The notes below the pieces were generated by a model that saw only the letters and a list, made by a program, of their open reading frames with translations, ran no database searches and was not told where the DNA came from. A stretch of 64,000 bases of DNA, from the NCBI GenBank assembly GCA_937930635.1, contig CALHCF010000012.1, positions 1 through 64,000 on the forward strand. The letters run 5' to 3'. Positions within the stretch are counted from its first letter, which is position 1. Each line of letters starts with the position of its first letter. The position numbers and the translations under genes were made by a program. Below are positions 16,434-24,789 of the stretch, one piece after another. Origin of the DNA: an uncultured Rhizobiaceae group bacterium (GTDB lineage: Bacteria > Pseudomonadota > Alphaproteobacteria > Rhizobiales > Rhizobiaceae).

Positions 16434-16532
16434 TCCGGTGCTGTGCGGCTTTGTTGGCACAGCTGGGCTGCGTGTAGCGTATTCGTGTTTACCGGGCAAT
16501 AGAAAGTGTTGGTTTTTGAGCAGATAGCGTAA

Positions 16533-17237
16533 TTAATCGCGCAAGGTCAGCCGGTCGCCGCGTTTTTCGTAGGAACTCAGCGATTCAAGAAACTGCTGGC
16601 CAAGCAAACTCTGGTCCAGACGTCCCGCTTCTGCCACCAGAACACGCAGGTTGCGGCGCTCGATACCGCCCAGATAAAGCCGGTCGATTCGGGCCCATGC
16701 GGAGCGGCCGGTCCCGTTGGCTGTGCGGGTGACAACGCTGTAGTCCAGCGTTGCAAGATCGATGCCTGCTGTCCGCGCATCGGCCGCACTGAGGACAATG
16801 GCTGTGGCACCTGTGTCGACGAGAAAGCGCAAACTGGCATTATTGACACCGGCCACCGCTTCGAAATGACCGTTTGTGGCGCGAATGAGTGTGACTTCGG
16901 CCTTCCCGTTGTCATTGCTGGCTGAAATGGGGCTGCCCGGGATAATGCCGCCGGTAAAGCGGGAGGCAAGGTCCTGAAGGTCAAAGCGAAAGACATAGCC
17001 TGCCATCAGGCCCAAAATGATGAGAAGCCAGATTGCCATCTGGCGCAGCGTGTCCATCAACCGGGTTCCGCGCCCCAACACAGCGGACCCGATAAGAGCG
17101 CCCCACAGCGCCATCACCGCTGCACTGGCAAATGTGTTTGATTCAAAACCCAGCGTTGTGCCGGTGTCTCCCGTGACAATAAGTATGATGAGCACCAGGC
17201 CCATTATACCGATCATGATCCAGAAAAAGCGGCCCAT
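16533..17237 (-). CDS. TIGR02281-type clan AA retropepsin-like aspartic protease
   Basis: A 234-residue membrane protein. The N-terminal half has three hydrophobic helices (FFWIMIGIMGLVLIILIV, SAAVMALWGALIGSAVL, MAIWLLIILGLMAGYVF). The C-terminal half is a single retropepsin-like domain with the active-site motif FLVDTGATAIVLS (Asp141), which must dimerise to be active. This matches a family common in alphaproteobacteria. The start at 17237 lies eight bases after the stop of the DUF1289 gene; the longer frame to 17465 overlaps that gene and was not used. It is probably the last gene of a cobS-DUF1289-protease operon. The substrate is unknown. Confidence 0.85.
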   Translation of the reverse strand: MGRFFWIMIGIMGLVLIILIVTGDTGTTLGFESNTFASAAVMALWGALIGSAVLGRGTRLMDTLRQMAIWLLIILGLMAGYVFRFDLQDLASRFTGGIIPGSPISASNDNGKAEVTLIRATNGHFEAVAGVNNASLRFLVDTGATAIVLSAADARTAGIDLATLDYSVVTRTANGTGRSAWARIDRLYLGGIERRNLRVLVAEAGRLDQSLLGQQFLESLSSYEKRGDRLTLRD

Positions 17238-17244
17238 GCGGCTT

Positions 17245-17514
17245 CTAGCTGCCGTCTTGCTGAAACGTTGTGGCCCGCGATGCTTCCGGTTCGCTGCGCA
17301 TGCGCTGGCGGCGGGTGATCCGGCGCGGACGCCGTTCCAGCTTGGCAACTCGCTGCGGCAACTCATCCATGAGTGCACTGCGCTGGTCGTCGCTGAACGC
17401 GGTCCAGCCTGCGATTTCATCGCGGGAACGGCCACAGCCGTAACAATGTCCACTCGTCGGCTCAATCGCGCAGACGAGAATGCAGGGGGATTGGATTGGT
17501 GCGGTTTTATCCAT
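17245..17514 (-). CDS. DUF1289 domain protein
   Basis: An 89-residue protein. The N-terminal half is the DUF1289 domain: SPCILVCAIEPTSGHCYGCGRSRDEIAGW, with cysteines in the order C-x3-C then C-x2-C, which probably bind a metal or iron-sulfur centre. The tail is strongly basic (KLERRPRRITRRQRMR). It begins five bases after the cobS stop and ends eight bases before the protease start. Family function is not established. Confidence 0.85.
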   Translation of the reverse strand: MDKTAPIQSPCILVCAIEPTSGHCYGCGRSRDEIAGWTAFSDDQRSALMDELPQRVAKLERRPRRITRRQRMRSEPEASRATTFQQDGS

Positions 17515-17519
17515 GCGCC

Positions 17520-18356
17520 CTATATAGCGAACAAAAGAGCAAGCAAAAGTGCTAATTCAGCCACCTGCTGCGTCGCTCCCAGAACATCGCCGGTGTGTCC
17601 GCCAATATGATGGCGGGCCAGCGTGATTATAACCGCTACAGAAACCGCAAGGGCCAACAGACTGACGAAGAGCGACCCCACCCCGGTGAACAAGACCACA
17701 AGTGCAGCTGCGGGCAGGGCAAACACCGCCCCCTTGATGGTTGTTGCCCCGGTTGCGCTGCCATAGCGGGCGGACAGGCCGGCAGCACTTTTATCCTCTG
17801 TCGTTATCTCATCCTCCAAGGGCCGCCGGGCCGCCGGCAACACTGTCCAGACCGGTAACATGGCAAAGCGTGATAGTCCGCCGACGGCCAGCAGCAGCAT
17901 TGTAGCGTCTGCCGCGCCTGTTGCGGTAAGGAGGGCGCTTAACAGCGAGACGCGTAAAAAGCTTGAGAAAACTAGGGCGAGCGTCCCATAGGTGCCGATG
18001 GAACTGTCGCGCATGATGGCAAGCTTGCGCTCTTTGGTATGTCCCCCCCAGAACCCGTCGAACAAATCGGCAAGACCATCTTCGTGCAGCGCGCCGGTTG
18101 TGAAAACAAGGGCCGCGACAGCCAGCGTCGCGCAGACGAGATGCGGCAGTCCCGCCTGTACACAAAGCCACAGGATGAAGGCAGAAGGAGCTGCGATGAT
18201 GATCCCCGCCAGTGCAAAGCCGTGGGCGGTTTTTGAAAAGTCGGTCACGGCTCCGGAAGCCAGAGGGCCGGTCAGGGGCAGTCTGTGCACCGGCAAGCGC
18301 GACAAAAACTGCACGCTCGCCGTGATTGCGCCCAAAAATCGGCCCGTACCGTTCAT
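17520..18356 (-). CDS. cobS: Adenosylcobinamide-GDP ribazoletransferase CobS (CobV type)
   Basis: A 278-residue integral membrane enzyme that joins adenosylcobinamide-GDP to alpha-ribazole, the last step of the nucleotide loop of vitamin B12. The N-terminus FLSRLPV and the acidic motif GALHEDGLADLFDGFWGG, with its conserved Asp and Glu residues, are diagnostic. Several hydrophobic helices follow. The gene is divergent from cobT, which makes the alpha-ribazole phosphate precursor, across about 120 bases, so both ends of lower-ligand assembly are encoded together. Confidence 0.9.
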   Translation of the reverse strand: MNGTGRFLGAITASVQFLSRLPVHRLPLTGPLASGAVTDFSKTAHGFALAGIIIAAPSAFILWLCVQAGLPHLVCATLAVAALVFTTGALHEDGLADLFDGFWGGHTKERKLAIMRDSSIGTYGTLALVFSSFLRVSLLSALLTATGAADATMLLLAVGGLSRFAMLPVWTVLPAARRPLEDEITTEDKSAAGLSARYGSATGATTIKGAVFALPAAALVVLFTGVGSLFVSLLALAVSVAVIITLARHHIGGHTGDVLGATQQVAELALLLALLFAI

Positions 18357-18476
18357 CCCGCTGGTCTGCCTCCCGTCGTAAATGCGTCAGCATGTTTCGC
18401 CCAACACATATTGTGCGCTGACGCTGGCAGCTTATAGAGAGGTCCATCATCCCTGCCAAACAACATTGTGCACATC

Positions 18477-19496
18477 ATGACTTCAGGCCTGCCTTTCGAT
18501 GACATTCGCGATCTTCTTAATTCGCTGCCGGGGCCGGATACCGGTGCGGCTCAAATGGTGGCGGAGAGGGACGCACAACTGACCAAGCCGCCGGGGGCTC
18601 TGGGGCGGCTGGAAGAGATTGCCGAATGGCTGGCGAGCTGGACAGGGCGACGGCCTCAGGTCGTGCGTCCGCTGGTCGCCATTTTTGCAGGCAATCACGG
18701 GGTTACGAAACAGGGCGTTTCTCCGTTCCCAAGCGAAGTCACCGCTCAGATGGTGGCCAATTTCTCCAATGGCGGAGCCGCCATCAACCAGATCTGCATA
18801 GCCCATGATCTTGGTTTGAAGGTTTTCGATCTGGCCCTGGAAATGCCGACACAGGATATCACCGAAGCGGCGGCGATGGACGAGCGTACTTGCGCCGCGA
18901 CAATGGCTTTTGGCATGGAGGCAATTGCTGGCGGAACGGACCTTCTTTGCATAGGCGAAATGGGGATCGGCAACACGACCATCGCATCAGCGATCTATCT
19001 CGCGCTGTTTGGCGGAAAGCCGGAAGACTGGGTAGGGCCGGGTACAGGCCATGATGCTGAGGGCGTTGCGTTAAAAGCTGATGTCATTGGGCGCGCTGTC
19101 CGGTTCCACAAGGATCATCTGCAGGATCCTCTTGAAGTGCTTCGTCGTCTTGGTGGCCGGGAAATCGCGGCGATGGCCGGGGCCATTCTTGCCGGTCGCG
19201 CCCAGCGTGTTCCCGTTGTCGTTGATGGCTTTGTGGCAACAGCAGCAGCCAGTGTGCTCTATAGTGCCGATCCTTCGGCACTCGATCATTGTCTCTTTGC
19301 CCACATATCTGCCGAACCGGCACACGAGCGAGCGCTCAAAATGATGAACAAGAAACCATTGCTGGATCTGGGGATGCGTCTTGGGGAAGGGACGGGGGCT
19401 GCTCTGGCTGCGGGTATCATCAGGGCTGCCGCGCTTTGTCATTCCGGCATGGCAACATTTGAAGAGGCGGCGGTCAGCGCCAGTGACAAAATTTAG
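18477..19496 (+). CDS. cobT: Nicotinate-nucleotide--dimethylbenzimidazole phosphoribosyltransferase CobT
   Basis: A 339-residue enzyme that transfers ribose phosphate from nicotinate mononucleotide to dimethylbenzimidazole, giving alpha-ribazole phosphate for cobalamin. Markers are KPPGALGRLE, FAGNHGV, the glycine-rich GEMGIGNTTIASA, VVDGFVATAA and the catalytic Glu in MRLGEGTGAALA near the C-terminus. The length is normal. I chose the ATG at 18477; a GTG at 18468 is in frame, and neither has a strong ribosome site. It is divergent from cobS. Its stop lies in a short direct repeat shared with the end of the convergent kinase gene. Confidence 0.92.
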   Translation: MTSGLPFDDIRDLLNSLPGPDTGAAQMVAERDAQLTKPPGALGRLEEIAEWLASWTGRRPQVVRPLVAIFAGNHGVTKQGVSPFPSEVTAQMVANFSNGGAAINQICIAHDLGLKVFDLALEMPTQDITEAAAMDERTCAATMAFGMEAIAGGTDLLCIGEMGIGNTTIASAIYLALFGGKPEDWVGPGTGHDAEGVALKADVIGRAVRFHKDHLQDPLEVLRRLGGREIAAMAGAILAGRAQRVPVVVDGFVATAAASVLYSADPSALDHCLFAHISAEPAHERALKMMNKKPLLDLGMRLGEGTGAALAAGIIRAAALCHSGMATFEEAAVSASDKI

Positions 19497-19539
19497 CTGG
19501 ACAAGGTCTAGGTAGACAAAGTTTAGCTGGACAGGGTCT
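19492..19539. repeat. Imperfect direct repeat between convergent genes
   Basis: TTTAGCTGGACAAGGTCT at 19492-19509 recurs as TTTAGCTGGACAGGGTCT at 19522-19539, a 30-base spacing with one difference. The copies cover the cobT stop codon and the end of the histidine kinase gene, so the duplication may have set where one of these genes ends. Confidence 0.7.
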
Positions 19540-21184
19540 GGCTGCGACGCTGTTTCGTCAAAACATCCTCAAAACCGTCTGCCGATGACTGAACCTGAGA
19601 GGGCATGGCAAGACCGCTGGCGGGAGCATCGCTTCTTTCCCTTGTGCGCCGGTTGGACAACAGGCCCTTGCCCGGTCCCGATTTTTCGGACTGCTCCTGG
19701 AGCAGGGGGGATTGCGGTTCCAGAACGCGCTTGCGCGGGAAAGTGGCGATTGCTTCCGTTCCTTGGCGCAGCTTCGATTTCAGTTCGAAGTTGCCGTCAT
19801 GCATATGCATCAGGGCCTGCACAATGGGCAGTCCAAGCCCCGTGCCCTGTTCAGCGCTCTTGATTGCGATGGACCCCTGACCAAAGGACGACAGAACCAC
19901 CGGCAGTTCTTCTTCTGCGATACCAGGCCCGGTATCCTTGACGGAGATGTACTGACCGCCTCCTGTGGTCCAGCCAACCTTGATCCAGACGGAACCACCG
20001 GTGGGCGTGAACTTCAGCGCGTTTGAAATCAGATTGAGCATGACCTGACGAACGGCGCGGGCATCGGCCCAGATATTGGGCAGGTCGGATTGAATTTGCA
20101 GGCTGATGTCGATGTTCTTCTGGGCAGCACGCAGTTTCACCATCTGATGGGATTCTTCGGCTGAAAAGGCCAGGCTGGTGGATTCTTCATTCAGCTCATA
20201 TCGTCCCGCTTCAACGCGCGACAGGTCAAGGATTTCATTGATCAGCTGGAGAAGATGGTCTCCCGAAGCATGGATGTCGCGGGCATATTCTTTGTAATAA
20301 TCATTGTTGAGCGGGCCCATGACCTCATTGGCCATAACTTCCGAAAAGCCTAGAATTGCATTGAGGGGGGTGCGCAGTTCGTGGCTCATGGTGGCCAGAA
20401 ATCTGGACTTCGCGAGGTTTGATTCCTCGGCCCGTCGCCGCGCTTCATCAGAAATCGCCCGCGCATCTTCCAGTTCAACAACAAACTGATCGCGCTCGCC
20501 CATGAATTTGAGATGGTCGATGTGGGAACCGCGGATAAATGCACCCAGCCTCTGGAAGAAAAAAGTCGCGGCTGTGAGCACCACGGCCATGCCCAGTGAA
20601 GCCGGTGTGCCATCCACCGCCAGACGCGAACCAACAACGGCAACGATGGGAAAGATACCAAACAAAACACCGAAGCGCAGATTATTTCCCGTCACCAGAA
20701 TGATGGCCATCAAAACCATTGCGGCAGCGAACGCCACCACGGAAAAATCGCCATAGGGTCCAAACACGGGATGAACCGCAAACAGGGGAGCCCACATTGC
20801 CCCGCTTATGCCCATCAGCACCTGAAAATGACGCTCCCAGGCACGGTTTTCCTTTTCGTCTTTTTCGCTTTTAAGAAAATTGTTGCACGCCCGTTCAACA
20901 AAACCACACACAGCCAGCGCCATCGCGACCCAGACAATAACAATCTCGATGGGGAGGGCCAGCTGCGCGAGATAGGCCGCAAGGGTTATGGCAACCAGAA
21001 AAACCGCCCGCGACTTCTGCATCAATCTGGAATGACGTTCCAGCAGCTCGCCGGTAAACCGATCCGGCTGGCCACCGGGAGAGGCAAATTTTGCACGCCA
21101 GTCGCGCACAGCCTGCCTAGACATGTCGCCTGCATGGGCAACACGCCGCTCAAAAACGTTATGATCGTTGTTTTGAGAAGTCAT
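19523..21184 (-). CDS. Membrane sensor histidine kinase (PleC/PdhS-like)
   Basis: A 553-residue kinase. Residues 60-220 contain about six hydrophobic helices forming an integral membrane sensor without a large periplasmic loop. A linker helix follows, then the dimerisation domain with SHELRTPLNAILGFSEVM (His268). The ATPase domain has NLISNALKFTP, DTGPGIAEEEL and GTGLGLPIV. The phrase after the H box (EVMGPL) is typical of the PleC/DivJ/PdhS group, which controls cell cycle and envelope in alphaproteobacteria. No receiver domain or adjacent response regulator is seen. I chose the ATG at 21184; a GTG at 21214 is possible. The ligand is unknown. Confidence 0.85.
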   Translation of the reverse strand: MTSQNNDHNVFERRVAHAGDMSRQAVRDWRAKFASPGGQPDRFTGELLERHSRLMQKSRAVFLVAITLAAYLAQLALPIEIVIVWVAMALAVCGFVERACNNFLKSEKDEKENRAWERHFQVLMGISGAMWAPLFAVHPVFGPYGDFSVVAFAAAMVLMAIILVTGNNLRFGVLFGIFPIVAVVGSRLAVDGTPASLGMAVVLTAATFFFQRLGAFIRGSHIDHLKFMGERDQFVVELEDARAISDEARRRAEESNLAKSRFLATMSHELRTPLNAILGFSEVMANEVMGPLNNDYYKEYARDIHASGDHLLQLINEILDLSRVEAGRYELNEESTSLAFSAEESHQMVKLRAAQKNIDISLQIQSDLPNIWADARAVRQVMLNLISNALKFTPTGGSVWIKVGWTTGGGQYISVKDTGPGIAEEELPVVLSSFGQGSIAIKSAEQGTGLGLPIVQALMHMHDGNFELKSKLRQGTEAIATFPRKRVLEPQSPLLQEQSEKSGPGKGLLSNRRTRERSDAPASGLAMPSQVQSSADGFEDVLTKQRRSQTLSS

Positions 21185-21305
21185 AAAACGCAAAACTCGA
21201 ACTGACCCAGCCACACGACAAAAGCACAGTGCGGCAAGCCTTTATTATGGTGTAAGGATGGAAACTTCTGGTTAACGATAGAGTTAACCTGTGATTTTTT
21301 GAGGA

Positions 21306-21929
21306 ATGGAGAGCCAGATGAGGAGGAGGCGAAAAAGGGTGTCGGGCCGCCGCCGTCGCTCCACAATTCGCGAACTTCTTTTATGGATTCCTCTGTTTGG
21401 CCTTATGCTTGCGGCAATCGTCTGGCTCGACGGGCAAAACACAGCCGCATTTGTCGGCAAAGCCCGCGCTGTCGATGGGGACAGTCTGATCATGAACGGG
21501 GAGCGCCTGCGCCTGTATGGCATTGATGCCCCCGAGCGGGGTCAAAACTGCTGGCGCAGCGGGAAAGAATGGCCATGCGGGTCACGGGCACATGCGCAAC
21601 TGCGAAGGCTTGTGCGCGGCAAGCAGGTAGAATGTTCCCCCAATGGGATAGACCGCTATGACAGATGGCTTGTCATCTGTACCGTCAAAGGGCCGGGAAA
21701 GGCTGTTGAGATCAACCAGACGCTTGTCAAACAAGGATGGGCAATAAACTATGGCGGTTATGGCGAAGAAGAACGAATTGCCATCAAAGGCCGCGCCGGT
21801 GTGTGGTCCGGAGACTTTGACCGTCCGCAAGACTGGCGCCGCCAGAATAGCGATCTGCGGGGCGACAATGGCTGGTATGAGCCGGTTGGCCAGCGGGTAC
21901 GGGCATTCTGGAAAAAGTATGGCGGCTGA
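21306..21929 (+). CDS. Thermonuclease-family (SNase-like) protein
   Basis: A 207-residue protein with a very basic N-terminus (MRRRRKRVSGRRRRS), one membrane-anchor or signal helix (LLLWIPLFGLMLAAIVWL) and a staphylococcal-nuclease-like barrel: VDGDSLIMNGERLRLYGIDAPE, then DRYDRWLVICTV and LVKQGWAINY. The catalytic Arg and Asp/Glu positions of the family appear present (RLRLYGIDAPE, DRYDRW). It probably cleaves nucleic acid outside the cytoplasm. An ATG at 21318 with GGAG before it is an alternative start. Confidence 0.83.
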   Translation: MESQMRRRRKRVSGRRRRSTIRELLLWIPLFGLMLAAIVWLDGQNTAAFVGKARAVDGDSLIMNGERLRLYGIDAPERGQNCWRSGKEWPCGSRAHAQLRRLVRGKQVECSPNGIDRYDRWLVICTVKGPGKAVEINQTLVKQGWAINYGGYGEEERIAIKGRAGVWSGDFDRPQDWRRQNSDLRGDNGWYEPVGQRVRAFWKKYGG

Positions 21930-21968
21930 AGATGTTTAGAAATTACATTAAGAAATTAGGATAAATCC

Positions 21969-22580
21969 ATGAGATTATATGATGGAGGCAAGGCACCCAA
22001 TCCTCGAAGAGTGCGTATTTTCCTTGCTGAAAAAGGCATTGAAGTCCCGCTGGAACCTGTGGACATGAACCAGCTTGGGCACAAGAGCGAGGCCATCAAG
22101 CGCCTCAATCCCCTCCAGCGGCTGCCAGTTCTGGTGCTGGATGATGGAACTGCTGTTTCGGAGAGCGTTGCAATATGCCGTTATTTTGAAGAACTGCACC
22201 CCGAACCGCCCCTCATGGGGGTTGATGCTCAGGACAAGGCCGTGGTCGAGATGTGGCAACGGCGCATCGAAATGCATCTCCTGTTGCTGATTGCCAATGT
22301 TTTTCGTCACGCTCACCCCGCAATGGCAGAATGGGAAGTCCCACAAATCAAGGAGTTTAGTGAGGCCAATCGCCCCAAAGTGCTGGCATCGCTTGAATGG
22401 TTGAATGAAGAACTTGCCGACCGCCCCTTCATGGCGGGTGAGCGTTACACGATTGCCGACATCACGGCGATGATTGCGCTTGATTTCATGAAGCCTTCAC
22501 GCATCGAATTGCCGTCCCATCTCGTTCATTTGAATCGCTGGTATGACAGCGTGAAGGCGCGCCCGTCTGCTGATGCCTGA
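21969..22580 (+). CDS. Glutathione S-transferase family protein
   Basis: A 203-residue cytosolic enzyme with a thioredoxin-like N-terminal domain (MRLYDGGKAPNPRRVRIFLAEKGIEV; the P-loop cis-Pro in LPVLVLDDG; SES motif in AVSESVAICRYFE) and an all-helical C-terminal domain (FMAGERYTIADITAM). It would conjugate or reduce substrates with glutathione. The substrate cannot be predicted. Its end overlaps the next gene by eight bases, suggesting cotranscription. Confidence 0.88.
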   Translation: MRLYDGGKAPNPRRVRIFLAEKGIEVPLEPVDMNQLGHKSEAIKRLNPLQRLPVLVLDDGTAVSESVAICRYFEELHPEPPLMGVDAQDKAVVEMWQRRIEMHLLLLIANVFRHAHPAMAEWEVPQIKEFSEANRPKVLASLEWLNEELADRPFMAGERYTIADITAMIALDFMKPSRIELPSHLVHLNRWYDSVKARPSADA

Positions 22581-23214
22581 CAAAAAGCGCGAACCCGAGC
22601 TGTTATCCGCCCGCATAAAGGCTTGCCGGGTCTGTCGTGAAGCTCCGCTGGGACAGCCTTTGCCCCACGAACCACGCCCTGTGGCCGTATTGTCCAGCAC
22701 TGCGCGCCTTTGCATCGCTGGCCAGGCACCAGGTTTGCGGGTACATGAAAGCGGAATACCCTTTGATGACCGTTCCGAAGACCGCCTTCGCGACTGGATG
22801 GGCATTGACCGGGATATCTTCTACGATCCGGAGCGTCTTTCTATCGTGCCGATGGGGTTCTGTTTTCCCGGCTATGATGCCAAGGGGGGCGACTTGCCAC
22901 CGCGCAAGGAATGCGCTCCTCTCTGGCGCCAGCAGGTTTTCGATACCATGCCGCAGATCGAATTGGTCCTGACAATCGGCATGTATGCCCAGGCATGGCA
23001 TTTGGGAAAAGAGCGACAGAAAACTCTGACAGAAACGGTCCGACATTGGCGCAGCTATTTCGAAGCGAATTATTCGCCGAAAATTTTGCCGCTGCCTCAT
23101 CCGTCCTGGCGCAATACCGGCTGGCTGAAAAAGAACCCTTGGTTTGAGAGTGAGGTCCTGCCGCTCCTGCGTTCACAGGTTCAGCGGCTGGCCATTGCTC
23201 CGTTTGAGGAATAG
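22573..23214 (+). CDS. Uracil-DNA glycosylase family protein
   Basis: A 213-residue protein of the uracil-DNA glycosylase superfamily. Motif A is GQAPGLRVHESGIPFDD, a four-cysteine-poor relative of family 4/5 enzymes: only CRVC and scattered cysteines remain, so an iron-sulfur cluster is doubtful. The second motif is LPLPHPSWRNTGWLKKNPWFE, matching the HPS loop. It may remove uracil from DNA or be a divergent member without that activity. It overlaps the GST gene by eight bases. Confidence 0.8.
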   Translation: MPDKKREPELLSARIKACRVCREAPLGQPLPHEPRPVAVLSSTARLCIAGQAPGLRVHESGIPFDDRSEDRLRDWMGIDRDIFYDPERLSIVPMGFCFPGYDAKGGDLPPRKECAPLWRQQVFDTMPQIELVLTIGMYAQAWHLGKERQKTLTETVRHWRSYFEANYSPKILPLPHPSWRNTGWLKKNPWFESEVLPLLRSQVQRLAIAPFEE

Positions 23215-23330
23215 AATTTTACAAATTGTTATAATCTAGTCTCTTTTTTGGCAGCTAAACCTTTAAATTGGACCTGTCTGAGAATAAGTTTCTATAGCTA
23301 AGCTCTCTCCCAATTCAAAAGGACAGGCCC

Positions 23331-23804
23331 ATGGACCGGATGGACAAGAAAATTCTGGGCATACTGCAAAATGATGCAACCATCCCCGTTGCCGAGATCG
23401 GCAAAAAGGTGGGGCTGTCCACGACCCCGTGCTGGCGGCGTATTCAAAAGCTGGAAGAAGACGGGGTGATCAAAAAACGGGTTGCCGTTCTCAATCCAGA
23501 AAAGGTCAACACGCGTGTAACAGTGTTTGTGTCGATCCGCACAAAGGCGCACAACGCGGAATGGCTAAAGCGGTTTTCCGAAGTTGTGGCCCAGTTTCCC
23601 GAGGTTGTGGAAATTTACCGGATGAGCGGTGATGTCGATTATCTGCTGCGGGTCGTTGTGCCTGATATCGCCGCCTATGACACGTTCTATCAGCAGCTCA
23701 TCGCAAAGATCGACATCACCGATGTCAGTTCTTCCTTTGCGATGGAGCAGATGAAATACACAACCCAGCTGCCGCTGGATTATCTTCTTGAGGACAAGGC
23801 GTAG
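23331..23804 (+). CDS. Lrp/AsnC family transcriptional regulator
   Basis: A 157-residue regulator with an N-terminal winged helix-turn-helix (MDKKILGILQNDATIPVAEIGKKVGLSTTPCWRRIQKLE) and a C-terminal ligand/oligomerisation domain (VVEIYRMSGDVDYLLRVVVPD). The SGDVDYLL segment is the family's ligand-binding turn. The closest classes control amino-acid metabolism; the effector is not evident. Two ATGs (23331, 23340) are possible. The upstream region is AT-rich and may carry its own autoregulated promoter. Confidence 0.9.
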   Translation: MDRMDKKILGILQNDATIPVAEIGKKVGLSTTPCWRRIQKLEEDGVIKKRVAVLNPEKVNTRVTVFVSIRTKAHNAEWLKRFSEVVAQFPEVVEIYRMSGDVDYLLRVVVPDIAAYDTFYQQLIAKIDITDVSSSFAMEQMKYTTQLPLDYLLEDKA

Positions 23805-23813
23805 ACCCCGCCG

Positions 23814-24686
23814 CTATTTGCGTTCAAGGCGAGCAAGCAGGCTTGATGTGTCCCAACGGTTGCCGCCCATGCGCTGCACCTCGGCATAAAACTGATCGAC
23901 TAGCGCCGTGACGGGCAGGCTGACCCCACGGGCGTCGCCTTCTTCAAGGCAGATCGCCAGGTCCTTGCGCATCCAGTCAACCGCAAAACCGTGTTCGTAC
24001 TCGCCCTGATCCATGGTGATATGACGGTTCTCCATTTGCCATGAACCGGCAGCGCCTTTGGAAATGACATCAACCACCTTGGCGATATCGAGGCCGGCGG
24101 ACTTACCCAGATGAATAGCTTCTGAAAGGCCCTGAACCAGACCGGCAATGCATATCTGGTTCATCATTTTTGTCAGTTGTCCGGCACCCACATCCCCCAT
24201 CAGTCCAACCATACGGGCGTAGCATTCGATAACGGGTTTGGCCGTATCAAAGGTTGCCTGATCACCGCCAACCATCACCGTCAACACGCCATTTTCTGCA
24301 CCGGCCTGACCACCGGAAACCGGAGCATCGAGAAATCCAAAGCCCTTTTCCCGCGCAATGGCGGCAAGCTCTCGGGCGACATTTGCTGATGCCGTTGTGT
24401 TGTCGATAAAAACCGCACCGGGTTTTATTGAATGGAAGGCTCCCTTGTCACCGGTGGTAACGGATCGCAGATCATCATCATTGCCGACACAGCAGAAGAC
24501 AAAATCGGCGCCCTCGGCGGCTTGCGCCGGAGTGGCTGCATGACTGTCCCCATATTCGGATGCCCATTTTTCAGCCTTTGCGGCTGTCCGGTTGAACACG
24601 GTTACATCATGGCCACCTTTGGTTTTCAGGTATCCGGCCATGGGATAACCCATGACGCCTAAGCCGATAAATGCCACTTTTGCCAT
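23814..24686 (-). CDS. NAD(P)-dependent oxidoreductase, 3-hydroxyisobutyrate dehydrogenase family
   Basis: A 290-residue beta-hydroxyacid dehydrogenase. It starts MAKVAFIGLGVMGYPMAGYL (dinucleotide motif GLGVMG), then FLDAPVSGGQAGAENG (substrate-binding signature) and the catalytic lysine region KMMNQICIAG. Family members act on 3-hydroxyisobutyrate, tartronate semialdehyde or similar acids; the substrate is not certain here. I chose the ATG at 24686 rather than one at 24707, because the Rossmann fold begins at once. It is convergent with the Lrp gene. Confidence 0.87.
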   Translation of the reverse strand: MAKVAFIGLGVMGYPMAGYLKTKGGHDVTVFNRTAAKAEKWASEYGDSHAATPAQAAEGADFVFCCVGNDDDLRSVTTGDKGAFHSIKPGAVFIDNTTASANVARELAAIAREKGFGFLDAPVSGGQAGAENGVLTVMVGGDQATFDTAKPVIECYARMVGLMGDVGAGQLTKMMNQICIAGLVQGLSEAIHLGKSAGLDIAKVVDVISKGAAGSWQMENRHITMDQGEYEHGFAVDWMRKDLAICLEEGDARGVSLPVTALVDQFYAEVQRMGGNRWDTSSLLARLERK

Positions 24687-24789
24687 GAATGTCGTCCTCG
24701 TTTGCAATCAAAAATCTGTCGGTAGTGTCTTAGCGTGGCCAGGGGTGTTGGCAAATGATCTGTGTCGTTTTTATCGTCATTGTGATGGG

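Noticed and set aside
18357-18476. Possible cobalamin riboswitch between divergent cobS and cobT
   Set aside because: The gap is only about 120 bases and shows no recognisable B12-box; a full cobalamin riboswitch needs roughly 200 bases.
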